A stretch of 64,000 nt of DNA from Arthrobacter rhombi (GCF_900163545.1 NZ_FUHW01000016.1:1-64000), one strand, 5' to 3'. Positions 17,608-27,156 are shown, numbered from the stretch's first letter. Translations and numbers: made by a program. The notes: a model not told the origin generated them from the letters alone.

Positions 17608-17920
17608 CCCGTTGGCAGTTGACGGTTCGGAGCAATCGGCGGTGCCTTGTATTTATTTTCCATGCAGTCAGGCTATGGACAACATCAACAAGGGGGCAAG
17701 ACAAGTCAGAAATCTTTACACTAAATCTGTGATGACAATTCGTTGACATCGTTCCGCGGAAAATACCTCTCCGTTCTCGCTGCACGCACTATCAATCCTT
17801 CCGGCCCTCGCATGGAAGCGCGCGGAGTAGGGCGCACGATAGTCATTGCTCTTCGGAGCTCGTCGCCTTTCTCGGTGGAGAGTCGGGCAGCACGCTGGGC
17901 GAGGACGATAGATTGGGCCC
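17608..17920. other. divergent intergenic region, peptidase / GNAT
   Basis: About 310 bases between divergent genes. The part at 17640-17760 is AT-rich and likely holds the peptidase promoter on the minus strand; no element could be assigned with confidence. No further gene or repeat was seen. Confidence 0.35.
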
Positions 17921-18448
17921 ATGAGCTACCGCATCCGCCAAGCCATCCCCGAAGATGCCGATGCCTTGGTGGACATGCACGCCGCTGCTCTCGAAGAGAG
18001 CTACCGGAGCCTCATGCCCCAGATCGTTTTCCACACCGTCGGCGTCGAGCGGAACGAGCGCATTCAACGGCGCCGCTCCTTCCTCAACGGTACAGATCCC
18101 CACTTCCTTGCCCACGATGGAGCCGGTTCCGTCGTCGGGTTCGCCGAATCGGGCCCCGGACGCGACGAGCAAAAACCCTGCACGGTGGAGCTATATCGCA
18201 TCTACACGCTGGCACGGACCCATGGAAGCGGGCTCGGCTCCGACTTGATTGAGGCCTGTATTTCAGATGCTGCTGCGTACTTATGGGTCTTGGAACAGAA
18301 CCCGCGCGCCCAGGCGTTCTACGCCAAGCACGGCTTTCGTCCGGACGGGACCCGGAAGCGGCTGCCCGCCGCATTCAACGAGCTGCCAGAAATCCGCATG
18401 GTCCGTCCCGCGGGATTTGCCCCGCGCGCCAGCCAACAGTCCAGCTGA
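17921..18448 (+). CDS. GNAT family N-acetyltransferase
   Basis: A 175-residue acetyl-CoA-dependent acyltransferase. The fold is visible from the N-terminal strand (YRIRQAIPEDADAL) through motif A (LYRIYTLARTHGSGLGSDLIEACI, about 88-112) to motif B (LWVLEQNPRAQAFYAKHGFRPDGTR), which is typical of RimI-like members. It is a single gene, convergent with the MDR gene. Acceptor substrate unknown. Confidence 0.87.
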   Translation: MSYRIRQAIPEDADALVDMHAAALEESYRSLMPQIVFHTVGVERNERIQRRRSFLNGTDPHFLAHDGAGSVVGFAESGPGRDEQKPCTVELYRIYTLARTHGSGLGSDLIEACISDAAAYLWVLEQNPRAQAFYAKHGFRPDGTRKRLPAAFNELPEIRMVRPAGFAPRASQQSS

Positions 18449-18514
18449 CCCCTTCCAACAACAGGAACCAGCCCCGTCGGGTCTATCTACGGTGATGATC
18501 CGCGACCTACCCGT

Positions 18515-19459
18515 CTAACGCTCAGTGAGATCCGCGACGATGAGTAGCGTTTTTCCGGGAGTCGTTTTGTCCGCGGCAAATGCCTCGGCGGCCCGCACCA
18601 ACGGGAGGGTCGTTCCGATCCGCAGGATCACGTGGCCCGCGTCCACGGCGGCGACGAACTGCTCGAGCACCTCGGTCACCGGAACGCTGATCTGGGTCTC
18701 AGCGGAAATCCCTGCGGCTGCCGCGACAGCTTCATCATGCTGAGTCGATAATGAGACCATCGTCCCGCCCGGACGTAGAAGACCGTAGTACGGTGCCGGG
18801 TCCAGGCCTGGGGAGGCATCCAGGATGGCATCGACGGCGGAGAGACCCTCCCGCCATGATGAGTCGGCATAGTCGTAGACTTCCGAAGCCCCCAGCGCGA
18901 GCACATCTTCATGATCTGCGGCACCGGCCGTAGCGATCACCTTGGCACCGATGGCCTGCGCCAGCTGGACGCCCAGGCTACCGATGGCACCCCCTCCCCC
19001 GAGTACCAGCACCGTCATTCCTGGAATGATTCGCAGTGATTCGATGGCTTGCAGGGCACTGGCTCCGACCAGTGGCAGCGTTGCAGCTTCAACTAGCGGC
19101 AAGGTCTTCGGGGCGTGGGCTGCGAATACTGCAGGACCCACGGCATATTCGGCGAAGGTACCGGAACCGCCCAGCGCCACCCCGGCCTGCCCGATGACCA
19201 GGTCGCCGACTGAGAAACTCTCCACACCGGGACCGACCTTTTCCACGATCCCCGAATAGTCCGTACCCAAGGTGATGGGGAAGTCCAGCGGCATCGCCTC
19301 GGCCATGTACCCCAGCGCAATGCCGGTATCGACCGGGTTAATGCTCGCGGCGGCCACCCGGATGAGGAGTTGCCCCTCGCCGACCTGGCTCGGGCCGCCG
19401 GAATCGGCGACAATCACCTGGTCGGTGGGCCCGTACTTCTGGATCTGGATAGCGGTCAT
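18515..19459 (-). CDS. NADP-dependent MDR oxidoreductase (quinone oxidoreductase-like)
   Basis: A zinc-independent medium-chain dehydrogenase/reductase of 314 residues, with GroES-like N-terminus (SINPVDTG, GTDYSGIVEKVG) and a Rossmann domain with LGGGGAIGSLGVQLA. It has no zinc-binding Cys set, so it fits the quinone/enone reductase branch. The ATG at 19459 has GGGAG six bases upstream; the open frame extends further but lacks a ribosome site. Confidence 0.88.
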   Translation of the reverse strand: MTAIQIQKYGPTDQVIVADSGGPSQVGEGQLLIRVAAASINPVDTGIALGYMAEAMPLDFPITLGTDYSGIVEKVGPGVESFSVGDLVIGQAGVALGGSGTFAEYAVGPAVFAAHAPKTLPLVEAATLPLVGASALQAIESLRIIPGMTVLVLGGGGAIGSLGVQLAQAIGAKVIATAGAADHEDVLALGASEVYDYADSSWREGLSAVDAILDASPGLDPAPYYGLLRPGGTMVSLSTQHDEAVAAAAGISAETQISVPVTEVLEQFVAAVDAGHVILRIGTTLPLVRAAEAFAADKTTPGKTLLIVADLTER

Positions 19460-19708
19460 GCTCGGCTCCCGGAGTGGTTTTGGCCGACGGTCATCACCGA
19501 CCATCGACGTGGTTGCTCCACCCTGCCACGATCGGCCCACGCCCACCAGCCGTGACCTGCTCGGACTCCTTCGGATTCGAGAAAACTGACGTCGCATATG
19601 CCGTTTCTGACGTCTGAGGAGCGGCCGACAGCCCGGCGGCGTCTTGAAATAAACCCGACGGCGAGGACACTGTAGGGATCAGACCGATGAGGAAAGGCTG
19701 ACCCTGAC

Positions 19709-20113
19709 ATGTTGCTCGATGGCATCAACCACGTAGCGCTCATCTCCAAGGACGTCGAACGCCTGGGACGCTTCTACGAAACCGTTTTCGACGCCAAGGT
19801 AGGCGAAACCCGGGACCATGGACCGGGCGAAACGATGACCAATATTCGCATCGGACCGGCCACTGAATTGAACGTATTCGTCATCGAGGGCAATGCCGAG
19901 GCCGAACGACAAACCCCCATGTGGGGGCGTGGGCGCCTTGACCATGTTGGTCTGGCAGCAGTTTCGGCCGAGGCCTTCGAAACTATCCGCCTGCGACTCG
20001 TGCAGGCGGGGGCCAGCGACGGAACCGTCAATGACTTCGGTACGCAATACAGCATGTTCTTCCGGGATCCCGACGGGCTAGAAGGGGAAGTCCTGATGCT
20101 TAAGAGTCCGTAG
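19709..20113 (+). CDS. VOC family protein (glyoxalase/dioxygenase fold)
   Basis: A 134-residue vicinal-oxygen-chelate protein. It has paired beta-alpha-beta-beta-beta units with candidate metal ligands in INHVAL (H8), DHVGLA and the C-terminal DPDGLEGEVL (Glu). The C-terminal DPDG..E motif is typical. It may be a glyoxalase-like isomerase, dioxygenase or resistance protein; the substrate cannot be assigned. Confidence 0.85.
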   Translation: MLLDGINHVALISKDVERLGRFYETVFDAKVGETRDHGPGETMTNIRIGPATELNVFVIEGNAEAERQTPMWGRGRLDHVGLAAVSAEAFETIRLRLVQAGASDGTVNDFGTQYSMFFRDPDGLEGEVLMLKSP

Positions 20114-20124
20114 CCCTTCCTCGG

Positions 20125-20160
20125 ACACCGGCGGTCACGGGATACCCCGAGGGCCGGTGT
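20125..20160 (+). terminator. hairpin downstream of the VOC gene
   Basis: ACACCGGC (20125-20132) and GCCGGTGT (20153-20160) are perfect complements across a 20-base interval, 11 bases after the VOC stop. There is no T-run, so it is a candidate only. Confidence 0.4.
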
Positions 20161-20335
20161 AGCAGGTCGCAGGGAGACTCGGTGAAGAATCTCCGCTGCG
20201 ATGAATGACGTTCGCCAACCGTTTCAAACCTCATCGCACCGGTATTCTCGTGGCAGCTGCAGGGTCCTGAAATCGTCACTTCCTTGGAAGGTGGCAGCCC
20301 TGTCTTCCACCGGCCGCTCCAAAGGTAACGAGAAC

Positions 20336-21280
20336 ATGACCATTTTCAGCCGTCCCCAGCCAGGGACCCTGCCCATCACGCTCAAGCTCCTCGCTGCCAT
20401 CCTGATCCCTTCCGCCCTCGTGAGCGTGCTGGCGGGTACGTCAGCCAGCATGGGTTTCGGCATGGCCGTAGGTTTGGGCATGGCTGTCACACCTGTGAGC
20501 CGGCCACGCCAGATCGCTGCCTTGATCGTCGTGGGTGCCGTTTTGGGTGCCTTGGCGTCCTGGGCCGGGGCAACACCATGGGCGATAGCGGCTCTCATGT
20601 TCTTCTCTGCAGTGCTCTTCGCCATCGCCAACCAGCGCTCCGCGGGGCTGCTGTCCCTCGCTCCGATCATGGTGATCCTCTTTGGCCCTGGCCCCATCGA
20701 CTTGAGCTGGTGGTCCGCGGCTCTGTGGATTCTTGGTGGCGGGCTGGTCGGCTTCTTCATCACCCGCCTCCTGAAGTTCCAGGCGCCTACCCTCCCCGTA
20801 GATCGGCGCAGCGCCTGGGAACATGGGTTGGCTGTCGGCATCCTCTGTGCCGGGGTCATGTTCTGGAGCCTGACCTATCACGTGCCGCACGGCTATTGGA
20901 TCGCCGTGACCGTGCTGATGGCGCTGCGTCCTCTGGCCGACCAGCGGCGGGAAACACTCAACGGCCGGCTGATCGGCACTTTCCTGGGGGCGATCATTGC
21001 CTTGTTGGCCGTCCTGTTCCTACCGCTGTGGGCTGCAGTGGTCGTCGCGGTGCTATGCCTCTTTACCCTGGTTTGGTACACGATGGGCGGTGCTTACCTG
21101 ATGCAAGCCCTGTCGCTGACACCTATGCTTTTGATCTTCGCTTCCCTCGGTGACGTCGACCGTGGATTCGAGCTGACCATCGAGCGGGTAGTTTTCACGG
21201 TCGTGGGAATCGCCGCGGCCGTCCTGGTCGCCCTCCTTTTGCGCCGGTGGGCCTCCCGCCGAGAGGCAGTTTCCGACTAG
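20336..21280 (+). CDS. FUSC-like integral membrane protein
   Basis: A 314-residue protein with about ten membrane helices arranged as two similar halves separated by a soluble hinge (LKFQAPTLPVDRRSAWEHG, near 150). The second half carries the GYWIAVTVLMALRPLADQRRETLNGRLIGTFLGA pattern of the fusaric-acid-resistance/FUSC superfamily (described here in overlapping parts, about 180-212). The ATG at 20336 has AAAGG about ten bases upstream; the upstream open frame is not hydrophobic. Possibly an aromatic-acid or other efflux protein. Confidence 0.8.
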   Translation: MTIFSRPQPGTLPITLKLLAAILIPSALVSVLAGTSASMGFGMAVGLGMAVTPVSRPRQIAALIVVGAVLGALASWAGATPWAIAALMFFSAVLFAIANQRSAGLLSLAPIMVILFGPGPIDLSWWSAALWILGGGLVGFFITRLLKFQAPTLPVDRRSAWEHGLAVGILCAGVMFWSLTYHVPHGYWIAVTVLMALRPLADQRRETLNGRLIGTFLGAIIALLAVLFLPLWAAVVVAVLCLFTLVWYTMGGAYLMQALSLTPMLLIFASLGDVDRGFELTIERVVFTVVGIAAAVLVALLLRRWASRREAVSD

Positions 21281-21299
21281 GCTCACCCCACCTTGGGCA

Positions 21300-21467
21300 C
21301 CGTTCTCCCGACCTTGGCGAAGGCTGTTCCTCCAGCACCTCTTGAGGGGTCGTGGCTAGCCTTCCGCGCAGGGCGAACGATACGAGCACGCCCACTCCGC
21401 CACGGGTCATTGCCCACCCGAACGTCTGTTGAAATCCTGCCGCGAGCGCTAGCAGAAGAAGCGCCCC
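21300..21467 (-). pseudogene. possible C-terminal remnant of a membrane transporter
   Basis: On the minus strand a short hydrophobic stretch (LALAAGFQQTFGWAMTRGG then VLVSFALR) resembles the final helix of a DHA2-type MFS exporter. Such exporters often sit beside TetR genes, and the TetR remnant lies next to it. The evidence is one helix only, so this is weak. Confidence 0.25.
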
Positions 21468-21499
21468 GTCTTGTTGGGGGCTCCCTGCAGCAGTCCCCC

Positions 21500-21910
21500 A
21501 CACGCCGTCGCGGCGCGGCTCTGGTGGCAGCACTCCTCGACGGCACGTGGGCAGAGCTCCGCGACACGGGATACGACCGCTTGACGATAGATTCTGGGGC
21601 CGAGCGCGCCCCGACGAGCCGGACCGTTGTCTATCGGCGGCGCCCCGGGAAGGCCGAATCCATCCATGCTGCGCTAGCCCATGCTGGCGCACGCCGCAAG
21701 GTCTCGGTGCACCATACAGGAACGCTGGGCGGGTGCTAGGCCGAGACCGGAACAAGGATCGACGAATTGCATGATGTTTTTCTCTCGGGATGCTGCATCA
21801 CTATGCAACAGATCTTGGGTCATGCCGTGGCTCGCGATGAAGTCGATCCCGATGAAGTCGCTGAATCCAGCGTTGACGAGATCTTCCTTCCCCTCGTGCT
21901 GAGGAAATAA
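21500..21910 (+). pseudogene. decayed TetR-family regulator
   Basis: Translation of 21500-21690 gives a recognisable TetR N-terminal domain (LLDGTWAELRDTGYDRLTID then TSRTVVYRRRPGKAE). The segment up to HHTGTLGG corresponds to the start of the TetR C-terminal domain. Still in the same frame, an in-frame TAG at 21737-21739 is followed by a typical domain end (QQILGHAVARDEVDPDEV...VDEIFLPLVLRK, stop 21908-21910). The part between is too short by perhaps forty residues. There is no credible start codon, so this is a remnant with an internal deletion plus a nonsense codon. Confidence 0.6.
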
Positions 21911-21984
21911 CCTGACGGCTTTCTCTGAGACCGCATGCACTCGAACGTTTCCCCTACCCGCTTCTGTCCCTGGAATGCCCGAGA

Positions 21985-23775
21985 TCAGAAGGGAATGTCC
22001 TCCGTGCCTTGCCGCGGTCCGGTTGAGGTGCTCTGCCACGGGTCTGCCGCTTCTTCGCGGATGAGGTTGCGCGGTTCGCAGGCACCAGCTTCGCGGTCCA
22101 GCCGCCGACGGCGAGCGCCCCGGGCGTTACTGGTTTTGGCATAGCGACCGAATTCAGGGTTTTCGCAGGAGGAGTCCGGAACCTCATTGACCTTGCCCCA
22201 GGTCACGTACTTCGTGGACGACTCCGGGATGTCTGCTGCCTCCGGCTCGTTACGCACGCGGTGCTCTCTTGTGCCGGAGGCCCACGGGGCGGCCGGAGCC
22301 GTTTCCTGTCGTGTACCGAACAGGCTGGTGGCCACGACCGTGCCGTGGGTCCCCTCCTCAAACTCGAGCAACCCCCAGGACTTGAGTCGGTGGCAACGTC
22401 GGCACCTAAGATACAGGTTGCCCAGATCCGTGCCGCCGCCCTTCTGCCACTCCCGGTCATGGTCCACATCGCAGTCCTCCACCCGGCCCGGGCACCCCGG
22501 GGTGCAACAGCCTCCGTCCCGGAAGCGCAGGGCCGCCCGTTGGGCGGCGCTGGGCCGGTATTTGCTTTGTCCGAACTTCACGATGGCCCCGGTCATCGGA
22601 TCGGTAACGACCCGCCACCAGGTTTTCGCCGCAGCCATGAAACGTGCTGCGGACTCCTGATCCACTGCTCCGCCACCAAGAATTGTGGGAACTTCTGCCC
22701 CGGGAGGTAGTTCGGCCGTACCGACCTGGACGGGTTCGTCGTCCGTGTCACCCGTGGGGCCTCCCGGCACCCCGGGAAGCATCGTGGCCGGGATCGTGAC
22801 GAAGACTTCGGGCTGGATCGAGGCCAGACCCTTCCCGGTCGGGCCCTCGAGCAGCAGGTCCATGAACACATCGGCACGCAACTGCTCCACGGTCCGCTGC
22901 TCGACCGGGTCATTGCTGGCCTCCGGAGTTGTGCCGTGGATTTCTTCGGGATGCAGCAGATCGGCAGCAGAGGCCGGATCGGCTTTCAGCACCCTGGCCA
23001 TGGCATCGATCCTCGAGAAGATGGCGTGGCAGCCGGCCGTGGGAAGGAAGGCGGAGAACCAGGACATCCCGTCAGCGTCTTCATCGAACATGATCCGCCG
23101 GTCCCGCATGGCAGTGCGCGAGCGCCTGGTATAGGAGAGCCCGTAGTACTTCTCCAGCAACTGCCGGCCCCGGGTGCGCAATTGTGCCGGCGACTTCCCC
23201 GGAGCGGTGGCCAACATGTCGGCACCGAAATCCCGCCGTGCGGCACGGGCCCGCTCGTCCAGCCGGGCCCTCTCACGATCCCATTCCTCCCGGGTCGCCT
23301 GATCGGCTTCCGGGGGCAATGCCGGGAGCGTTTCAGGAACGATGTACTTCACCTGTTCGAGAATCTTCTGGACATGACCGCTCCCCAGACGTCCCGAGGC
23401 CAGGGAATCGATGACTTCAGGGGTTTGCCGGACCAAGGTTTCCGCTTGGTCAAGAATGCGCTGCCCTTGTCCGGGCGAGATTCCGCAGACCAGTGCGACT
23501 TCCAGCGCGGCGCTTTCCGTGGCGGCCTGTTCGGCCATCCGACCGGTGCGCAATGAAATCCCCATCCCCGGTTCCCCAGCTAAGTCATCCAGCAGGGACG
23601 GCACCGCTCGGTGTGCTTCGGCATGAAGCATGGCGGCGGCCTTGAACTTCTCGGCCTCTGCAAAACGGGCCAAGGCTTCGGCGGCTTTCAACCGGGTGGA
23701 ACCGTCCACGGCGAGGCCGGTGGACCGGGCGATATCCCACCCGTCGACCACCACCGCGCTCGTGTTGTGTTCCAT
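21985..23775 (-). CDS. DUF222 / HNH endonuclease domain protein (13E12-repeat type)
   Basis: A 596-residue protein. An N-terminal helical DUF222 domain (about 20-340) precedes an HNH nuclease domain near 435-475 with the motif DCDVDHDREW, the Asn in DLGNLYLRCRRCHRLKS, and zinc-type Cys pairs (CCTPGCPG; CRRCH). A charged, low-complexity tail of about 100 residues follows. This family is present in many near-identical copies in actinobacterial genomes and its biological role is unsettled. The GGAGG site is only one base from the chosen ATG, so a GTG slightly downstream may be the true start. Confidence 0.88.
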   Translation of the reverse strand: MEHNTSAVVVDGWDIARSTGLAVDGSTRLKAAEALARFAEAEKFKAAAMLHAEAHRAVPSLLDDLAGEPGMGISLRTGRMAEQAATESAALEVALVCGISPGQGQRILDQAETLVRQTPEVIDSLASGRLGSGHVQKILEQVKYIVPETLPALPPEADQATREEWDRERARLDERARAARRDFGADMLATAPGKSPAQLRTRGRQLLEKYYGLSYTRRSRTAMRDRRIMFDEDADGMSWFSAFLPTAGCHAIFSRIDAMARVLKADPASAADLLHPEEIHGTTPEASNDPVEQRTVEQLRADVFMDLLLEGPTGKGLASIQPEVFVTIPATMLPGVPGGPTGDTDDEPVQVGTAELPPGAEVPTILGGGAVDQESAARFMAAAKTWWRVVTDPMTGAIVKFGQSKYRPSAAQRAALRFRDGGCCTPGCPGRVEDCDVDHDREWQKGGGTDLGNLYLRCRRCHRLKSWGLLEFEEGTHGTVVATSLFGTRQETAPAAPWASGTREHRVRNEPEAADIPESSTKYVTWGKVNEVPDSSCENPEFGRYAKTSNARGARRRRLDREAGACEPRNLIREEAADPWQSTSTGPRQGTEDIPF

Positions 23776-23918
23776 GCCTCCACTCTGTCAGGGGTCGGGA
23801 TTCCGATCGAGGGTGCCCCTACGTGCTGGGGATAAGGTGCCAGCTGGCCGACCTGTGAGGGGTTCGTGAGTGGAATACTGCCGCGATCCGAAGCCAACCG
23901 GCTTCCGTTTGACGCCCT

Positions 23919-24737
23919 TCAGGAGAGGATGTCCTTGGTGCTCAGCCGCCCATAGGCCAGGGCACCGAAGACCAGCACGTAGCCGCCCTGCAATACGGCG
24001 TTCCGGCCGAAGGACCCCCATAAAATGGGCTCACGCAGCAGATCGGCAAACCCGAACCACTCATGGGTGAACAACCAGGGGTGCAGCCAGTCCAATTGGG
24101 GCAGCTGGCCCAGGATCTGGGCAGCAACCGAGAGCACCGCGGTGGCCGCCATCGCCCCCACCGGAACATCCGTCAGCGTGGAGATGAACAGACCCACCGC
24201 TGCCAGCCCACAAAGGGACAAGGCAACATAGCCGGCGATCAGCACAATCCGCAGGATCGCGGCACCGAGGGCAAGGGTGTCCCCGGACAGCAAAGTCACC
24301 GGCCCCACGGGGAACAGTGCCGCCCCGATGAGCAGCCCACAGCCGGCCACGGTCAATGCCGCGGCCAGACAGAAAGCCAACGCCCCGATGTACTTCACCA
24401 ACAGCAGGTGGGCCCGTGAAGCGGGGGCAATGAGCAAATAGCGCAGCGTTCCGTGCCCTGCTTCTCCGGCAATGGTGTCTCCCGAGACCACGGCAACGGT
24501 CAGCGGCAGGAACAACGGGATGCACATGAACATCCCCACGATCGCCACGAATAATCCGTTGCCGGCCACCTGGTCCAGGAACTGCGGGCCATGGCCCGTT
24601 GGAACCTCCGAGGAGGTGAGCCGGACGGCGACGGCGATCAGGACCGGAACGGCTCCCAACGCCGCAAGCATCGCCCACGTACGCCTACGTCGAAACACCA
24701 TCCCCAGCTCTGAAAGCAGCAACGCATTATTGGGCAA
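23919..24737 (-). CDS. ABC-2 type transporter permease
   Basis: A 272-residue permease with six helices, including the ABC-2 pattern of a long first loop and the VVSGDTIAGEAGHGTLRYLL motif (about 85-105). The TTG at 24737 is taken as start because GGGAGG lies about nine bases upstream, inside the end of the ATPase gene; the two genes overlap by 11 bases. It forms an exporter with the ATPase. Substrate unknown. Confidence 0.85.
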   Translation of the reverse strand: MPNNALLLSELGMVFRRRRTWAMLAALGAVPVLIAVAVRLTSSEVPTGHGPQFLDQVAGNGLFVAIVGMFMCIPLFLPLTVAVVSGDTIAGEAGHGTLRYLLIAPASRAHLLLVKYIGALAFCLAAALTVAGCGLLIGAALFPVGPVTLLSGDTLALGAAILRIVLIAGYVALSLCGLAAVGLFISTLTDVPVGAMAATAVLSVAAQILGQLPQLDWLHPWLFTHEWFGFADLLREPILWGSFGRNAVLQGGYVLVFGALAYGRLSTKDILS

Positions 24738-25764
24738 GATCGAACCCCTCCCCCGTCAAGGCCACGAACCGTTCCTCGAGGCTGGGCCGCTCAATGGCGA
24801 AACCGCGCACCCGCACCCCGGCGGCCACCAGTGCTGCAACAATCTCCTCGGCGGTGGCAGCCCCCTCGGGGACGGCCACCCGCACGACGGCGGTGCCTGC
24901 CTCGGTACCGATCTCCGTCGCCGAAGCGGTTGCTTCCCTGGTTTCCAGATCACCGAGCCCCAGCCGGGCCAATACTGCGCGAGCTGCGTACTCATCGGGG
25001 GTTTCAAGGACCGCATAGGCGTTACCGTCCGAGCGCAACTCCTCCAAGGTGCCGTGGGCCACCCGGTGGCCGGCGCTCATCACCGCTGCATGCGTGCACA
25101 TTTGCTCGATCTCGCTGAGCAGGTGGCTGGAAATGAAGACCGTGGTCCCGGCTCCGGCCATCGACGCGATGAGGTGACGGACTTCGCGGGTCCCCTGCGG
25201 GTCCAAGCCGTTGGTGGGTTCGTCCAGGACGAGTAGCTCGTGGTCGGTGGCCAGGGCATTGGCGATCCCGAGTCGCTGCTTCATCCCCAACGAGTAGGCG
25301 TGCACGGCGAGCCCGGAGGCCTGGGACAGCCCGACGGTTTCCAGGGCGCGATCCACCCGTCGTCGCCGGTCCCTGGCATCGGCCCGGGGGTTGGCGGCGT
25401 CCAGGCGCAGCAGGTTCGCCCGGCCGGATAGGAAAGGGTAGAAGGCCGGGCCTTCCACGAGGGCGCCGACCCGCGGCAGCACGTCCTTCGACGCGGTGGG
25501 CATGGGTCGGCCGAGCACGTTGATGGTTCCGCTGCTGGGATTCGCGAGCCCGAGCAGCATCCGGATGGTGGTGGTCTTCCCCGACCCGTTGGGCCCCAGA
25601 AAGCCGAAGACCGAGCCGTGTGGGACGGCCAGATCCAGGTTGTCCACCGCGTGCCGGCGACCGAAGGATTTGCTCAGCCGACTGGTCTCGATGGCCAGTT
25701 CGCCGGTGTTGGCCGTGGCGGCGACTGCGTTGGCGCGGCTTGCCGTGGCGGCTGCGTCGGTCAC
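24727..25764 (-). CDS. ABC transporter ATP-binding protein (exporter type)
   Basis: A 345-residue ATPase, with Walker A GPNGSGKTT at 57-65, signature YSLGMKQRLG near 160, Walker B LLVLDEPTNGLDP and H-loop SSHLL. The C-terminal extension of about 110 residues is typical of the bacitracin/ABC-2 exporter group (CcmA/NatA-like). It starts with GTG overlapping the stop of the LolA-like gene (GTGA) and overlaps the permease by 11 bases, so the three are translated as a block. Confidence 0.92.
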   Translation of the reverse strand: MTDAAATASRANAVAATANTGELAIETSRLSKSFGRRHAVDNLDLAVPHGSVFGFLGPNGSGKTTTIRMLLGLANPSSGTINVLGRPMPTASKDVLPRVGALVEGPAFYPFLSGRANLLRLDAANPRADARDRRRRVDRALETVGLSQASGLAVHAYSLGMKQRLGIANALATDHELLVLDEPTNGLDPQGTREVRHLIASMAGAGTTVFISSHLLSEIEQMCTHAAVMSAGHRVAHGTLEELRSDGNAYAVLETPDEYAARAVLARLGLGDLETREATASATEIGTEAGTAVVRVAVPEGAATAEEIVAALVAAGVRVRGFAIERPSLEERFVALTGEGFDLAQ

Positions 25765-27074
25765 CGGGCCTCGGCCTGGGCCACCGCCTGCAGCCGGGAG
25801 AGCTGCACGGCGCCGAGGACGACGCGGCCGTCATCGGTGATGAGGGCGTTGACCAGCGAGGTGTGGAGCAGCTTCCCGCCGTCGACTTCGGTGGCCAGGG
25901 CGTTGAGCATGGCGGAGTCCTTCAGCTCTGCGGGGACCTCGTCGGCGGGAATGATGGCGACCGTATCCCAGCCTTCGCCGTCGGTCCCGTCCTGCGCGCC
26001 GTCGCTGGGCCAGTGTCGGTCACCGCGTGGGGCATCCGAGGGCGCCGGCCGTTCATGCTGCGTGCCGAAGGTGTGCCGAGGCCAGTTCGTTGACGTGTCG
26101 CCGTGTTGGGGCAGCTTCTTCTCGGTCACGGTGGCGTTGGCCGGCGGGGTGAAGTCGAAGCGTGCTGCGTCGGGGGCCTTCGGAGTGAAGGAGGTGAAGG
26201 CCACGTTGATGGCCGGGGCGTCCTGGTCGACGGCGGCCACGGTGACCGCCAGTGGGACGCCCGTTTCGGCGTCAATGCCGATGGTCACCTCGTCCACGAG
26301 CGTTTTCTCGGATTTCGGGTCCAGCACCAGGTTGTAAACGGCCCGCCCGGCGACGGTCGAGCCCTCCTTCACGGAAACCTGGGTCGAGGCTTCGGCCGCC
26401 GACAGGAAGGTCTCGGCCAGCTCCGCCGGCGTGCGGGTCGCGACATCGCCCGACTCCGCGGCACCTGACTTCGCGGCACCTGACTTCCCTGCGCCATGGC
26501 CTTCATGGGCGGCGGAAGGCTGCTGCGGCAGGGTCATGTGCACGGCCTTCTTCTCCGCCGAATCATAGGTCCACAGGCTGGTGCCGTTGAGGATGACGTC
26601 TTGTTCTTCCATATCCCCCAAGACCTGCAGCCGGGCCTGATCGGCGCCATCGACGTAGATCCGTGCCTGGTGGGTGCCGGAGACCAGGTTCAGCAACTGC
26701 GCCAGTTGCGCATCGCTGGAGCCACCGGAGTCGCGTGCACCTGCCGGGCCCGAAGCCGGGGCGGAGGTCGAGGCGCCCGGCTTTCCTCCGCTGTCAGACT
26801 TCCCTTCGTCACCCGATGTGGAGGGGGCCGGAGGACCGAAGGAGGCGGGGGCGCCGGCGTCGGGCAGTGCCGGAAGACCCAGCCGGGTGGAGGTGCCGAA
26901 TTGGCCGGAATACGCTTCGAGGTGGGATGAGGCCATCAGTTCGATGACTTGTGCGGGCGTTTTGGTGTCCAGCTCGGGGGCAGCAGAAGCTGACACGTTG
27001 GCGCCGACGGCCACGGCGGCAATCACTGCCGGGATGGCTACGGCCGGCATCCATTTCTTGATGGCTGGTTTCAT
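25761..27074 (-). CDS. LolA/RseB-like exported protein
   Basis: A 437-residue secreted or membrane-anchored protein with an N-terminal signal (about 8-32, ANVSASA). The fold resembles LolA/RseB: SGTHQARIYVDGADQARLQVL, then ILNGTSLWTYDSAEKKAVHM, and a later YNLVLDPKS...IGIDAETGVPL section. Two low-complexity Gly/Ser/Ala linkers break the domain (about 75-110 and 183-205, the latter with a repeated KSGAA unit). The start is at ATG 27074, behind GGGAAAG. Tight coupling to the ABC-2 exporter suggests it acts with that exporter at the cell surface. Exact role unknown. Confidence 0.75.
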   Translation of the reverse strand: MKPAIKKWMPAVAIPAVIAAVAVGANVSASAAPELDTKTPAQVIELMASSHLEAYSGQFGTSTRLGLPALPDAGAPASFGPPAPSTSGDEGKSDSGGKPGASTSAPASGPAGARDSGGSSDAQLAQLLNLVSGTHQARIYVDGADQARLQVLGDMEEQDVILNGTSLWTYDSAEKKAVHMTLPQQPSAAHEGHGAGKSGAAKSGAAESGDVATRTPAELAETFLSAAEASTQVSVKEGSTVAGRAVYNLVLDPKSEKTLVDEVTIGIDAETGVPLAVTVAAVDQDAPAINVAFTSFTPKAPDAARFDFTPPANATVTEKKLPQHGDTSTNWPRHTFGTQHERPAPSDAPRGDRHWPSDGAQDGTDGEGWDTVAIIPADEVPAELKDSAMLNALATEVDGGKLLHTSLVNALITDDGRVVLGAVQLSRLQAVAQAEAR

Positions 27075-27156
27075 GTCACTTTCCCGATCGGCACTAACCC
27101 CTGCCCCTACGGTACGCCGGGAACCGGAGCAGGGCGAGGGAAAGCGGGGCCACGGC

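Noticed and set aside
19460..19708. Upstream extension of the MDR oxidoreductase frame
   Set aside because: The extension lacks a ribosome site and the family's N-terminus starts at 19459.
21985..23775. HNH nuclease gene considered as part of a mobile element or defence island
   Set aside because: No terminal repeats, integrase or partner genes nearby. The 13E12/DUF222 family is common in actinobacterial chromosomes.
26455..26495. Short repeated GCACCTGACTTC-like units in the LolA-like gene
   Set aside because: In-frame KSGAA linker repeats inside a coding region, not an independent element or CRISPR.
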